This document shows, piece by piece, positions 51,930 to 61,211 of a stretch of 64,000 bases of DNA. This DNA comes from Granulosicoccus sp045106475. GTDB taxonomy: Bacteria; Pseudomonadota; Gammaproteobacteria; Granulosicoccales; Granulosicoccaceae. Numbering within the stretch: position 1 is the stretch's first letter; each line of letters starts with the position of its first letter. The notes beneath the pieces are model-generated. The model searched no databases. It was given only the letters and a program-made list of their open reading frames with translations, and had not been told where the DNA came from. The stretch lies in the NCBI GenBank assembly GCA_045106475.1, contig JBGCEO010000088.1:10412-74411 (forward strand), read 5' to 3'. A program made the position numbers and the translations under genes.

Positions 51930-53585
51930 TCAATTGTCCAGATCGATGGGAGCCAGCTGATCAAAGCAGTCGCCCGGGCCAGGATTAGTGGTGCAAGTCT
52001 TACCGCCTAAATGCTCCACAATTCCCCAAACTGCGTTGAGTGCTGTTTGTACAGCTCCCTCTGCCCATCCTGGCGTCCATGACACATCGTCACCGGCAAT
52101 AAATATTCCGCGTTGCTCAGGAGCAAGATGTTCTTGCATAAAGTGCGTGAACATTCTCCTGTTGTAGCGATAGTGTCCGGGCAGAGCGCCCTTAAATGCA
52201 CCGAGAAAGTTAGGGTCTGCTTCCCAGGATATGGTGATCGGATGCCCGATAATGTGTTGGCGTATATCAAGCTTAGGATAGATTTTATGAAGAGCATCCA
52301 GCGCCAGCTTGGCTCTTTGCTCAGCGCTTAATGGCAGCATTTTCAAGGCGTCGGCCATCCATGCATAACTTAAACAAATTACGCCAGGTTGGTCATCTCC
52401 GTTGTCAAACAAGTAAGTGCCGCGCGTTAGCCGATCAGTGAGCGTCATACTCATGCATGGTTGATTGGTTTCTGGATCAATGTCTTTCCAGAAGGGTCTA
52501 TCAACCAGCACGAAGGTCTTAGACGATTGCATATAACTGGTGCGATCGAGTGCCATCCAGTGATCCTGCGAAAACAAAGCCTCATCTGTTTCTATGCTGG
52601 TGGTTAACAGCCAACTCTGACAAGTGGCCAACATTGCAGGAAAATCGTGATCATTGTCGTATTGATCCGTTATGCGAATGGTCGTGGGATTAACCCTTTT
52701 TATTTTTTTTGCTCCTGCTTTGCTTGCTCCGTCATTAAGCGAACGCAAAGAAGTACCCCGGGGCCAGTGAGCGCACTCGGGTGTTGCTTCCCAGAGACCT
52801 CGAGGCAGTTGTTCAGCACCACCAATGATGTAGTGCTGATTGCTATCGCACTCAGTTAGCACTACTCGCAGTATTTCCAGCATCGTGTTACGAAAATCCG
52901 AATCCCAGCCGCCGGTACCAAAACCAACTTGTCCAAATACCTCTCGATGCCTAAAAGACAGTCGCCTGAATGCCTTTGAAGTCGCGATGAAGTCGTAGAA
53001 GGTTCGGTCGTCCCATTCGTAAACCAACTTATCCCATATTGTTTTAATTCTCGCAGCGCTGCGCTCACAAATAGCCTGCTGCAGTTCGCGAAACTGTACT
53101 TCAGAATCCAGTGCCTCTTGCCATGCGCTTGCCACCTCTTTGAACATCGGAGGTAGATCCTGAAGTGAGCGGGCAAGCACAGGCTTACCTGACAAATCAA
53201 TAACCGTGGTACCTGCCGCATCTGTTAGCGGGTTTGGAAACGGCCGTAATTTGAGTCCTAACAAATCTACATAGTGATTGAAGGTGGTAGCGGATTCAGG
53301 AAATCTCATACCACCAAGTTCGGCAACAACATTGGGTGCGTTGGTAAATCCTTGAGAGCGAAGTCGGCCACCTATACGGCCCTGTTCGAACAGTACGGGA
53401 TGCAGTCCAAGTTTCATCAATTCAAAGGAAGCGATCATGCCAGACAAACCAGCGCCAATAACCCCGATCTTCCTGCCATGGTGATCAATGGGTAACTTGC
53501 CTAGCCCGGCTGGGTGTGCGATCCAGTTGTCATAGGCAAATGGGAAGTCGGGTCCAAAAACACTAACCTTTTTTTTGTTCACCAT
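51930..53585 (-). CDS. davB: Lysine 2-monooxygenase (flavin monoamine oxidase family)
   Basis: 551 residues, FAD-dependent. The start VSVFGPDFPFAYDNWIAHPAGLG, cited as VSVFGPDFPFAYDNW and HPAGLG, the dinucleotide fold GVIGAGLSGMIAS, GGRLRSQGF, VAELGGMRFP and the ending GIFIAGDDVSW...GAVQTALNAVWGI match my recollection of Pseudomonas putida DavB closely. DavB oxidises L-lysine to 5-aminovaleramide with release of CO2. Tryptophan 2-monooxygenase (IaaM) is a relative, but the N-terminal block and the neighbouring davA favour lysine. davA ends 4 nt upstream on the same strand; the order davA-davB is the reverse of P. putida davB-davA. Confidence 0.9.
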   Translation of the reverse strand: MVNKKKVSVFGPDFPFAYDNWIAHPAGLGKLPIDHHGRKIGVIGAGLSGMIASFELMKLGLHPVLFEQGRIGGRLRSQGFTNAPNVVAELGGMRFPESATTFNHYVDLLGLKLRPFPNPLTDAAGTTVIDLSGKPVLARSLQDLPPMFKEVASAWQEALDSEVQFRELQQAICERSAARIKTIWDKLVYEWDDRTFYDFIATSKAFRRLSFRHREVFGQVGFGTGGWDSDFRNTMLEILRVVLTECDSNQHYIIGGAEQLPRGLWEATPECAHWPRGTSLRSLNDGASKAGAKKIKRVNPTTIRITDQYDNDHDFPAMLATCQSWLLTTSIETDEALFSQDHWMALDRTSYMQSSKTFVLVDRPFWKDIDPETNQPCMSMTLTDRLTRGTYLFDNGDDQPGVICLSYAWMADALKMLPLSAEQRAKLALDALHKIYPKLDIRQHIIGHPITISWEADPNFLGAFKGALPGHYRYNRRMFTHFMQEHLAPEQRGIFIAGDDVSWTPGWAEGAVQTALNAVWGIVEHLGGKTCTTNPGPGDCFDQLAPIDLDN

Positions 53586-53589
53586 AGTG

Positions 53590-54411
53590 TTAACTGTAAA
53601 GTTCCGGGCGTCGGTCGCGGTGATAAGGTACTTGCGATCTGATCTCGGTCAGGGATGATTTATTGAGTGTGGCCTTGATAAGTGCTGGACTTGATTCAGC
53701 ACGAGCTAGATCATTCCCGTCCGGTCCCACAATACAACTTCGCCCTACATATTCGATGTCACCTTCTCTATCACAATAGTTGGCATAAGCAAAGTAGACT
53801 TGGTTCTCGGCTGCTCTAACACGCGTCATATGATCGGCGACGAGTGTCCAGGGATGCATTAACGCTGTTGGAGCAACAATAAGCTCTGCTCCTTGCAGGC
53901 TGAGATAACGTGCGGATTCGGGAAATTCGATGTCGTAACAGATGAGCAGGGCGAGCTGCCAGCCTGACAGCTCAAAGACTGGAGAGAAGCAGGATCCAGC
54001 TGTGAACAAGCGTTTATCAAGTTCACCCCAGAGATGACATTTTCGGTAGTGTGCAATGCTATTGCCGGCCGAGTCGATCACATGCGCAGAATTGTATAAA
54101 GCGCTACCGTCCCGCTCGATGTAGCCATAGGCAATGGCAATGTTGGCTTGCTGGCAAATAGATTTGATCTGATCAGTGGCGTTGCTATTTTTGCCAACAG
54201 CAATCAACTCGGCACTGCTCAATGGTATGTTGTAGCCCGTTAGACTGGCTTCAGGTAGCACCAGTAAATCGATGTCGTCGCCGGCTGCGTTAGCCAGGGA
54301 GCTCATTCTCTTTAGGCTTTGATCGATAGCGCTTGGTGTTGGCGCATGCTGACCAATGGCAAGTCTGAAATCGGCGCAAGGTCGGTGGTTTTCAACATTC
54401 GCTTCGGACAT
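53590..54411 (-). CDS. davA: 5-aminopentanamidase (nitrilase superfamily)
   Basis: 273 residues with the carbon-nitrogen hydrolase triad E54 (VLPEASLTGYNI), K124 (YRKCHLWGELD) and C158 (LLICYDIEFPE). The segments YNSAHVID and FAYANYCDREGDIEYVG fit DavA, which hydrolyses 5-aminovaleramide to 5-aminovalerate and ammonia. It immediately precedes davB, so the two first steps of the aminovalerate pathway are together. The later genes davT and davD are not in this window. It lies 34 nt after the yciK-like gene, possibly in one long operon. Confidence 0.88.
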   Translation of the reverse strand: MSEANVENHRPCADFRLAIGQHAPTPSAIDQSLKRMSSLANAAGDDIDLLVLPEASLTGYNIPLSSAELIAVGKNSNATDQIKSICQQANIAIAYGYIERDGSALYNSAHVIDSAGNSIAHYRKCHLWGELDKRLFTAGSCFSPVFELSGWQLALLICYDIEFPESARYLSLQGAELIVAPTALMHPWTLVADHMTRVRAAENQVYFAYANYCDREGDIEYVGRSCIVGPDGNDLARAESSPALIKATLNKSSLTEIRSQVPYHRDRRPELYS

Positions 54412-54445
54412 TGGTCGACTCTATAAACCTATCGTTGATACTCGT

Positions 54446-55231
54446 TCAGTCGTAGCTAACGGCCGCACCTGTTTTTTCGCGCTCTTGTCGCGTTATCAAC
54501 GATAGCAAAGGTCCCAGCCGCTCTTCTGGCAGAGCCGTTTCCCGCTCCAATTCACCTGGAAACGCTCGACGACGCAAAGGAGTGCGCATTGGCCCGGGAT
54601 CATAACCGTTGATCGCAATGACCGGGTGGCCTTGTTCATCTCGATTTCCTTCAGTTTCGTCAGCCAGCATATGCATAAGCGTTTGCACGGCCTGCTTTGA
54701 CACGCCATAGGTACCCCAGTATGCCCCGGGTTTATGATCAAGTAGGAATACCAGACTTGCCAGTGACGATTGAGCGAGTAATGGTTGGCAATACAAGCTG
54801 AGCAGCCGAGCGCTGGTCAAGTTTACGCCCATGAGTCGCACCCATTCTGCATGCTCAATAGCCATTTGGGGTGTGGGTGTGCCGAGCTCCGCTGCGGTAT
54901 GCACCAGTGCATCAATCTTGCCGAATTCCTGTTCAAGCATATCCGCGATGCCTGCATAGTCAGCCGGTCCGGCCTTGTCTTGTTCCAGTGGCACAATAGC
55001 AGGTGTTGCTGCTCCTGAATCCACCAGGGCATCGTAGAGTTTTTCCAGCTTTTTGACTTTTCTACTAGCCAGCACGACGGTTGCACCTGCAGCGGCGCAT
55101 GCTTTACTCAGGCAAGTTCCCATCCCACCGGTAGCGCCGGTTATTAACACGACCTTTTCGTCTAAGCACCGCTCGTTAAGAGCGTATTGTCGCTGAAGAT
55201 CGGTGCTGGGTTGATAGTTGGGCTTTTGCAT
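54446..55231 (-). CDS. yciK: YciK-like short-chain dehydrogenase/reductase
   Basis: 261 residues from ATG 55231; an in-frame ATG at 55249 would add 6. The NYQPSTDL start is like YciK. The cofactor fold is VLITGATGGMG, and the active-site YxxxK is TYGVSK. The catalytic Ser region normally reads SSSVG but here is LLDHKPG, so the usual serine is missing. The end GYDPGPMRTPLRRRAFPGE matches the NPGxxRTxMRxxAFP stretch of YciK. Substrate unknown. Placement next to ubiG and near gyrA is as in Pseudomonas. Confidence 0.85.
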   Translation of the reverse strand: MQKPNYQPSTDLQRQYALNERCLDEKVVLITGATGGMGTCLSKACAAAGATVVLASRKVKKLEKLYDALVDSGAATPAIVPLEQDKAGPADYAGIADMLEQEFGKIDALVHTAAELGTPTPQMAIEHAEWVRLMGVNLTSARLLSLYCQPLLAQSSLASLVFLLDHKPGAYWGTYGVSKQAVQTLMHMLADETEGNRDEQGHPVIAINGYDPGPMRTPLRRRAFPGELERETALPEERLGPLLSLITRQEREKTGAAVSYD

Positions 55232-55257
55232 GAACGAATTGTAGGTCATTGCTGAGC

Positions 55258-56157
55258 TTAGCGTTTATGACGCCATGCTACATAGAGTTTTGAAATAGGC
55301 GTTAGCGTCGTTTTCTCACGTAGCAGGTCTGGTTGCTTGCGATGCCATAGAGCCAGTTGTTTTTCTCGTAGCACTATAAGACGCCAGAGAGGAAGATACG
55401 GCTTTTTTCTGTATCGATTGCTGATAGCAGAATCACGTAAACATTGGTTTAGTTGCGTGTGCGCATCATCTATTGCTTGCTTTAAAAAAAGCTGTATTGC
55501 CGTATTTTCGACAACAATGGGTATGTTGTTCAGAGAGGGCGAGGGCGTTGCGTCTTCACTATCCTTTGTATTGACTGAGGATTCAGAAACCCGAATATGC
55601 GCTGCTAAGTCTGCAGCTTTTAGTCCGGATTGCGCATAAGTTTGTTCGCTAAAGACAGCCAGTCCTCGATGTATCAGCGAGGGCAGGCGCAACAATTGCT
55701 CGTATTTACTCAGGGCGAGCCCCATTGATTCGCTCTGCGATTTGGGATCGAGATCTTCTGTCGAGTCACTCAAAGCATGAGTCACCAGCGCGAGTCTGGC
55801 TGTGAAACTTTTGATGTTTTGCTCATCAGCTTCGGCTTCGGTGGCAGGAGGAGTAAATCGTTGTGTTGAGGCTGCCGACAATACTGCCAGGCAGGGTGCC
55901 TGTGCCGCTGGTACTGCTGTTAACTCTTTTTGACAGAGCTTTAACTGCGGGTGACGTGCATCCCCTGATAGCAATCTCTGTATTTCTTCATGCCACCAAT
56001 GAATTTTTTGTTCGGCAACGTGTGGCTCCTGTACATCTTCAAGGGTAGTACCAAGAGCTTGTATCAGGCCCAGTCGATTGACAAAGCGTTGACGTACGGG
56101 TTCTTTTGTCCATAGCAAGCTGTAATACAGGCTTGACCCTTCTCTGATTGAAACCAA
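55258..56157 (-). CDS. Squalene/phytoene synthase-like protein, degenerate
   Basis: 299 residues. The N-terminal SSLYYSLLWTKEPVRQRF and KIHWWHEEIQRLLSGDARHP resemble the all-helical squalene/phytoene synthase family, including NDUFAF6-type members. The Asp-rich DxxxD motifs needed for prenyl-diphosphate chemistry are not visible, so catalysis is doubtful. The second half is hydrophobic/helical and ends basic (LYVAWRHKR). It takes the place where Pseudomonas has mupP, between ubiG and yciK. Function unknown. Confidence 0.65.
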   Translation of the reverse strand: MVSIREGSSLYYSLLWTKEPVRQRFVNRLGLIQALGTTLEDVQEPHVAEQKIHWWHEEIQRLLSGDARHPQLKLCQKELTAVPAAQAPCLAVLSAASTQRFTPPATEAEADEQNIKSFTARLALVTHALSDSTEDLDPKSQSESMGLALSKYEQLLRLPSLIHRGLAVFSEQTYAQSGLKAADLAAHIRVSESSVNTKDSEDATPSPSLNNIPIVVENTAIQLFLKQAIDDAHTQLNQCLRDSAISNRYRKKPYLPLWRLIVLREKQLALWHRKQPDLLREKTTLTPISKLYVAWRHKR

Positions 56158-56168
56158 TGACGTTAATC

Positions 56169-56900
56169 TCAGTCGTTAGATTGTGCAGAGCCATCGATGC
56201 GCGTGCAGGCAATCATGTAGTTGACATCAACATCTTTACCCAATTTGTAGATTTTCGTGAGCGGGTTGTAGTTAAGTCCGATGATTTCATCAACCTTCAG
56301 ATCGGCTTGGCGACAGAAACCTGCCAGTGACGAGGGTTTAATGAATTTTTTCCAGTCATGGGTGCCTTTGGGAAGTAGGCGAAGCACATACTCAGCTCCA
56401 ACTATGGCAAAAAGCCATGACTTGGGGTTGCGGTTAAGCGTGGAGAAAAATACCCGGCCTCCCGGTTTAACCAGCCGGGCACAAGCTGCAACCGTTGATG
56501 CGGGATCTGGTACGTGCTCCAACATTTCAAGACAGGTCACGCAATCGAAGCTGCCTGGCATTTGCTCTGCACAGGCTTCGGCAGATATCTCCTGATACTC
56601 CAGCTCAGCGCCGGTCTCCAGCGCATGTAATCGGGCGACAGCTAAGGGTGCTTCGGCAAGATCGATACCTAGAACATTAGCTCCTGCATGGGACATGGAC
56701 TCAGCCAGAATCCCGCCTCCGCAACCTACATCCAACACTTTTGCTCCCGCTAATGGCACGCGTTCCTGAATCCAGTCGAGGCGTAGAGGGTTGATCTGGT
56801 GTAGCGGTTTGAATTCGCTATTGGCATCCCACCAACGGCTGGCAAGCTCCTGAAACTTCTCAAGTTCAGCAGGATCGACATTATGTGAAGTGTTGCTCAT
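56169..56900 (-). CDS. ubiG: Ubiquinone biosynthesis O-methyltransferase UbiG
   Basis: 243 residues from ATG 56900 (MSNTSHNVDPAELEKFQELA), the family start; an upstream in-frame ATG at 56939 adds 13 residues. The signature WWDANSEFKPLHQINPLRLD, cited as WWDANSEFKPLH and INPLRLD, the SAM site VLDVGCGGGILAE and LEMLEHVPDP are complete. UbiG performs both O-methylations of ubiquinone, so aerobic respiration with ubiquinone is supported. mtaD lies upstream on the same strand. Confidence 0.96.
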   Translation of the reverse strand: MSNTSHNVDPAELEKFQELASRWWDANSEFKPLHQINPLRLDWIQERVPLAGAKVLDVGCGGGILAESMSHAGANVLGIDLAEAPLAVARLHALETGAELEYQEISAEACAEQMPGSFDCVTCLEMLEHVPDPASTVAACARLVKPGGRVFFSTLNRNPKSWLFAIVGAEYVLRLLPKGTHDWKKFIKPSSLAGFCRQADLKVDEIIGLNYNPLTKIYKLGKDVDVNYMIACTRIDGSAQSND

Positions 56901-56978
56901 AGCGTTGTATGTTGTTTGTAACTTGATCTGGTTAGACAATACGTGTCAGCAAGCAGGCTCGATCTATCGCAGTGAGGT

Positions 56979-58337
56979 TTAGCTGCTTGAGTTCTGCATG
57001 ATACGCCTTCCCCAGCGCTCGGCATTCTGAATGAGCTCTGTTGCGTCCAAAGTCTGCAATTGGCGATTTTCAAGCAGCCGTTTCCCTGCAACCCAGACGT
57101 CCTGAACGCAGTGACTGCTGTTGGTGAATACGACTTGCGCGGCAGCATCATAAATTGGAAGCATGCCCAGATCAGGCTCGATCAGTATGCAATCTGCAGC
57201 CTTGCCAGGTTCAAGCGAACCTGTTTCATTGTCTATACCCAGTGCAAATGCCGCATCGATAGTGACCATCCGCAGTGCCCTTAGGGCCGGTATTGCTGCC
57301 GCATCATGGCTTTGAACTTTGCCGATAAATGCAGCGGTGCGCAGCTCGCCGAGCAAGTCCAAATCATTGTTGCTGGCAGCACCATCGGTACCAACGCCGA
57401 CGTTGACTCCGGCTTCGATAAGATCGACAACCGGGCAAATGCCACTGGCCAACTTGAGATTGGATTCCGGGCAGTGGATCGCATGTGCCCCCGATTCTGC
57501 CAGTCGGCCGATTTCGTGTTCATTTAATTGGGTGAGATGCACTGCCAGTAAGCTCGGATTCAACAGGCCGATCTCGTCTAATCGTTGAAGAGGCCGCACA
57601 CCATGTAGTGCTTCAAAGTCCGCTATTTCCTGCGCTGTTTCGTGCACGTGCATATGAACAGGCAAGTCAAGCTCAGAGCTGAGCGTCGCAATTTTCTCAA
57701 GAGGCCCCTTTGATACCGTATAGGGAGCATGGGGGGCGAAGCTGGTATTGATCAGAAGCTCGTCCTTTAAGCTATCGTAGAGAGCAAGAGCTCGACTGAA
57801 ATATTCATCGGTAGACTTTGCCCAGGCAGTCGGGAAATCCAGCACCAGGAGTCCCACAGTTGCGCGCATGCCTACTTCTTTGCATACCTGAGCTGTCGCA
57901 TCTGGAAAGAAGTACATATCATTAACTGTGGTGACGCCTGCCAGGATGCTCTCTGCCAGCGCAAGCCGGGTACCGTCGCGTACAAACTCAGGACCCATAT
58001 GGGCCGCTTCGGTAGGCCAGATATGCTGTTCTAGCCATATCTTTAAGGGTTTGTCATCGGCATAGCCACGAAGCAGGTTCATCGCCAGATGCGTGTGTGC
58101 GTTGATCAAGCCGGGCATCAAAATACCTGATCGCCTGTTCTCTACGGCAGCATCAGGATAGGCACTTTCAGCGTCGTCCCAGGGCAGGCAGGCAATTATG
58201 CGACCTTGCCCAATAACCAGCGAATGATGCCGTAGTACTCGATTTTGCGCATCCATGGTGAGCACCCAGCGAGCATCGATACGTAACTGAGCCCGATTCA
58301 TGGATTGATCGGAATTTGGCTCTTGACTTGTGGGCAT
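56979..58337 (-). CDS. mtaD: 5-methylthioadenosine/S-adenosylhomocysteine deaminase (TRZ/ATZ family)
   Basis: 452 residues, amidohydrolase superfamily. Metal ligands are visible in GLINAHTHLAMNLLRG, HMHVHETAQE, VHLTQLNEHE and VGVGTDGAASNNDLDLL. The latter two and WLEQHIWPTEA match MtaD/TRZ enzymes. Position next to ubiG and gyrA matches Pseudomonas, where this gene recycles methylthioadenosine. Guanine or s-triazine deaminase relatives cannot be fully excluded. It is divergent from gyrA. Confidence 0.88.
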   Translation of the reverse strand: MPTSQEPNSDQSMNRAQLRIDARWVLTMDAQNRVLRHHSLVIGQGRIIACLPWDDAESAYPDAAVENRRSGILMPGLINAHTHLAMNLLRGYADDKPLKIWLEQHIWPTEAAHMGPEFVRDGTRLALAESILAGVTTVNDMYFFPDATAQVCKEVGMRATVGLLVLDFPTAWAKSTDEYFSRALALYDSLKDELLINTSFAPHAPYTVSKGPLEKIATLSSELDLPVHMHVHETAQEIADFEALHGVRPLQRLDEIGLLNPSLLAVHLTQLNEHEIGRLAESGAHAIHCPESNLKLASGICPVVDLIEAGVNVGVGTDGAASNNDLDLLGELRTAAFIGKVQSHDAAAIPALRALRMVTIDAAFALGIDNETGSLEPGKAADCILIEPDLGMLPIYDAAAQVVFTNSSHCVQDVWVAGKRLLENRQLQTLDATELIQNAERWGRRIMQNSSS

Positions 58338-58490
58338 TATGCAACCTTGGGTACGGGGTTTGTGTAGTGCACGATAACGCCGTATTCAACTACCCGCAAG
58401 CCGCAGTAATAGTGGGTTTGATCCTTGTGGGTGTGGTAGAATCGAGCGGTTGATCTGACCTGATCGCAACCGTGTTTGACCCCCTGCTCA

Positions 58491-61211
58491 ATGTCTGATT
58501 TTGCCAAAGAAATTCTGCCTATAAATCTCGAAGACGAGATGCGGAAGTCGTTTCTGGATTACGCAATGAGCGTAATCGTCTCTCGTGCATTACCTGATGT
58601 GCGGGACGGCCTGAAGCCTGTTCATCGGCGCATTTTGTATGCAATGCATGAACAAAACTACGACTTCAACAGGCCCTATCGCAAGTCAGCCCGCGTTGTA
58701 GGGGAGGTTATGGGTAAGTATCACCCACACGGCGATTCCGCTATCTATGATTCGATGGTTCGCATGGCGCAGCCTTTCAGCATGCGCTACATGCTTATCG
58801 ATGGTCAGGGTAACTTCGGTTCCGTCGATGGCGATCCGCCTGCGGCAATGCGCTACACAGAAGTGCGTATGCATAAAATCACACAGGATTTGCTGGCCGA
58901 TATCGATCAGGATACGGTAGATTTTGTGCCTAACTACGATGGCTCTGAACGAGAGCCTGCAGTCTTGCCATCTCGCATACCTAATCTACTGGTTAATGGC
59001 GGTACTGGTATTGCCGTTGGTATGGCTACCAATATTCCGCCGCACAATATTTCAGAGGTCATCAACGCAACGATTGCGATGCTTGATCAACCGGACATCA
59101 CCGTTGAGCAACTGATGGAGCATTTGCCGGGTCCGGATTTTCCCACCAGCGGTATTATCAACGGCGCTCGCGGCATCAAAGAAGCTTACAGGACAGGTCG
59201 CGGCAAATTGTACGTTCGCGCACGCGCGACTGTGGAATACAACGAGAAAACCAGCAAAGACACCATCATCGTCACTGAGTTGCCTTATCAGGTCAACAAA
59301 GCCCGATTGCTGGAGAAGATAGCCGAGCTGGTCAAGGATAAGAAAATCGAAGGCATCACCGAGCTGCGTGATGAATCCGACAAAGACGGCATGCGCATGG
59401 TCATAGAGCTGCGCCGAGGCGAGTCTGGCGAGGTCATGCTCAATCAGTTGTACAAGCAAACTCAGTTGCAAGTGGTGTTTGGAATAAACATGGTTGCACT
59501 TGACGATGGGCAGCCGAAACTTCTGAACCTTGTGCAGGTGCTCAATGCCTTCATCCGTCATCGCCGTGAAGTAGTCACTCGTCGTACTGTTTTCCTACTG
59601 CGTAAAGCACGTGATCGAGCGCATGTATTGGAAGGTCTGGCGGTAGCACTCGCCAACATTGATCCGATCATTCAGCTGATCAAGGAGTCACAAAACTCTG
59701 CAGAAGCAAAAGGCAAACTTGTTGCTCAAACCTGGGAGCCTGGCATTGTCAGCGGCATGCTTGAAAGAGCGGGCGCGGCTGCATCAAAGCCTGAAAATCT
59801 AGCAGCGCATTATGGATTACACGACGGTCGCTATCAGTTAACTGAAGTGCAGGCGCAAGCCATACTTGATTTGCGCTTGCATCGTTTAACCGGTCTTGAG
59901 CAAGACAAGATAATTGCAGAATACAAAGAAATTCTGGAAAAAATCGAGGATTATCTGGATATTTTGACTGATCCTGAACGATTGCGTCTGGTGATCCGTG
60001 GCGAACTGGTTGCCATTATCGAGCAGTACGGTGATCAACGTCGCACAGAGATTCAAGTCGATCATTCAGAAATGACGGTTGAAGATCTTATTGCTGATGA
60101 ATCTGTTGTTGTCACCCTGTCACACAGTGGTTACTGCAAGGCGCAGCCATTGTCAGACTATCGTGCACAACGTAGAGGTGGGCGCGGTAAGTCTGCTACC
60201 TCCATGAAGGATGAGGACTTTGTCGACAAGCTATTTGTCGCAAGCATGCACGATACAGTCTTGTTCTTCACCAGCGTCGGAAAGGTCTACTGGAAGCGTG
60301 TCTATGAGTTGCCAGTGGCAAGTCGTGGATCACGTGGCAGACCGATAGTCAATCTGCTACCTCTGGAAGAGAACGAACGAGTTAATGCGGTACTCACCGT
60401 ACGCGAATATACCGATACTCAGTTCATCGTATTTGCAACCAGCAAAGGTGTTGTCAAGAAAACTGCCTTGTCAGACTTTTCACGACCTCGTGCCAACGGC
60501 ATAATCGCTATTGATCTGCGCATCGATGACTTTCTGATCGACGTTGGGCTAACCACTGGTGACAGTGATGTGATGCTGTTTTCCAGCGGTGGTCGAGCTA
60601 TGCGTTTTAACGAAAGCGCCGTTCGAAAAATGGGTCGAACTGCTGCCGGTGTGCGCGGCATCCGTATGCCAGAAGAAGACAGTGTTATTGGTCTTATTGT
60701 GGTGGGTGAAGGCACTATTCTCAGTGCTACCAAAAATGGTTATGGCAAGCGAACCAACCCGGAAGACTACCCGGCTAAAGGTCGCGGTGGTATGGGTGTA
60801 ATTGACATCAAGACCACTGATCGCAATGGGCCGGTCATAGGGGCTGTGCAGGTCGGCGAAGATGATGAAATCATGTTGATTACGGATGCAGGTACATTGG
60901 TCCGCACGGCGGTTGCAGGAGTGTCGACTGTAGGAAGAAACACTCAAGGCGTTAGACTTATTCGCCTGAATGACGGTGAGTCTCTTGTTGAACTGACACC
61001 TATCGATGAGGCTGATGTCAATACCGATGACGCTCTGGATGATGATTCTGACGAAGCAGGCAGCGGCGACGCTGATCAGACTGAAACAGCTACCAAGGAA
61101 GAATCCACCATTGGCCAGAGTGATGGTACTGATAGTCCAGATGCTGAAACGCCTGATTTGCCTTCCCCGGATGATGCAAGTGGCGCTGATGCAGATGAAT
61201 CAGAAGACTGA
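58491..61211 (+). CDS. gyrA: DNA gyrase subunit A
   Basis: 906 residues from ATG 58491 (MSDFAKEILPINLEDEMRKS). The quinolone region GKYHPHGDSAIYDSMVRMAQ has the wild-type Ser and Asp, and the catalytic tyrosine is in PAAMRYTEVR. The C-terminal beta-pinwheel carries the GyrA box QRRGGRG, which separates it from ParC at 35-37 kb. The last about 65 residues form a strongly acidic tail (DDALDDDSDEAGSGDAD and further D/E), longer than in E. coli. The stop overlaps the pheA start by one base (TGATG). Confidence 0.98.
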   Translation: MSDFAKEILPINLEDEMRKSFLDYAMSVIVSRALPDVRDGLKPVHRRILYAMHEQNYDFNRPYRKSARVVGEVMGKYHPHGDSAIYDSMVRMAQPFSMRYMLIDGQGNFGSVDGDPPAAMRYTEVRMHKITQDLLADIDQDTVDFVPNYDGSEREPAVLPSRIPNLLVNGGTGIAVGMATNIPPHNISEVINATIAMLDQPDITVEQLMEHLPGPDFPTSGIINGARGIKEAYRTGRGKLYVRARATVEYNEKTSKDTIIVTELPYQVNKARLLEKIAELVKDKKIEGITELRDESDKDGMRMVIELRRGESGEVMLNQLYKQTQLQVVFGINMVALDDGQPKLLNLVQVLNAFIRHRREVVTRRTVFLLRKARDRAHVLEGLAVALANIDPIIQLIKESQNSAEAKGKLVAQTWEPGIVSGMLERAGAAASKPENLAAHYGLHDGRYQLTEVQAQAILDLRLHRLTGLEQDKIIAEYKEILEKIEDYLDILTDPERLRLVIRGELVAIIEQYGDQRRTEIQVDHSEMTVEDLIADESVVVTLSHSGYCKAQPLSDYRAQRRGGRGKSATSMKDEDFVDKLFVASMHDTVLFFTSVGKVYWKRVYELPVASRGSRGRPIVNLLPLEENERVNAVLTVREYTDTQFIVFATSKGVVKKTALSDFSRPRANGIIAIDLRIDDFLIDVGLTTGDSDVMLFSSGGRAMRFNESAVRKMGRTAAGVRGIRMPEEDSVIGLIVVGEGTILSATKNGYGKRTNPEDYPAKGRGGMGVIDIKTTDRNGPVIGAVQVGEDDEIMLITDAGTLVRTAVAGVSTVGRNTQGVRLIRLNDGESLVELTPIDEADVNTDDALDDDSDEAGSGDADQTETATKEESTIGQSDGTDSPDAETPDLPSPDDASGADADESED

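Noticed and set aside
52862..53221. 119-codon minus-strand frame inside davB
   Set aside because: Same strand but another frame of a complete, well-supported gene.
51930..54411. Auxin (indole-3-acetamide) pathway iaaM-iaaH
   Set aside because: The oxidase family includes IaaM, but the N-terminal FGPDFPFAYDNW block matches lysine monooxygenase DavB, and the partner is a nitrilase-type DavA, not an amidase-signature IaaH.
58720..58790. Quinolone-resistance substitutions in gyrA and parC
   Set aside because: The key Ser/Asp (GyrA) and Ser/Glu (ParC) residues are the susceptible types.
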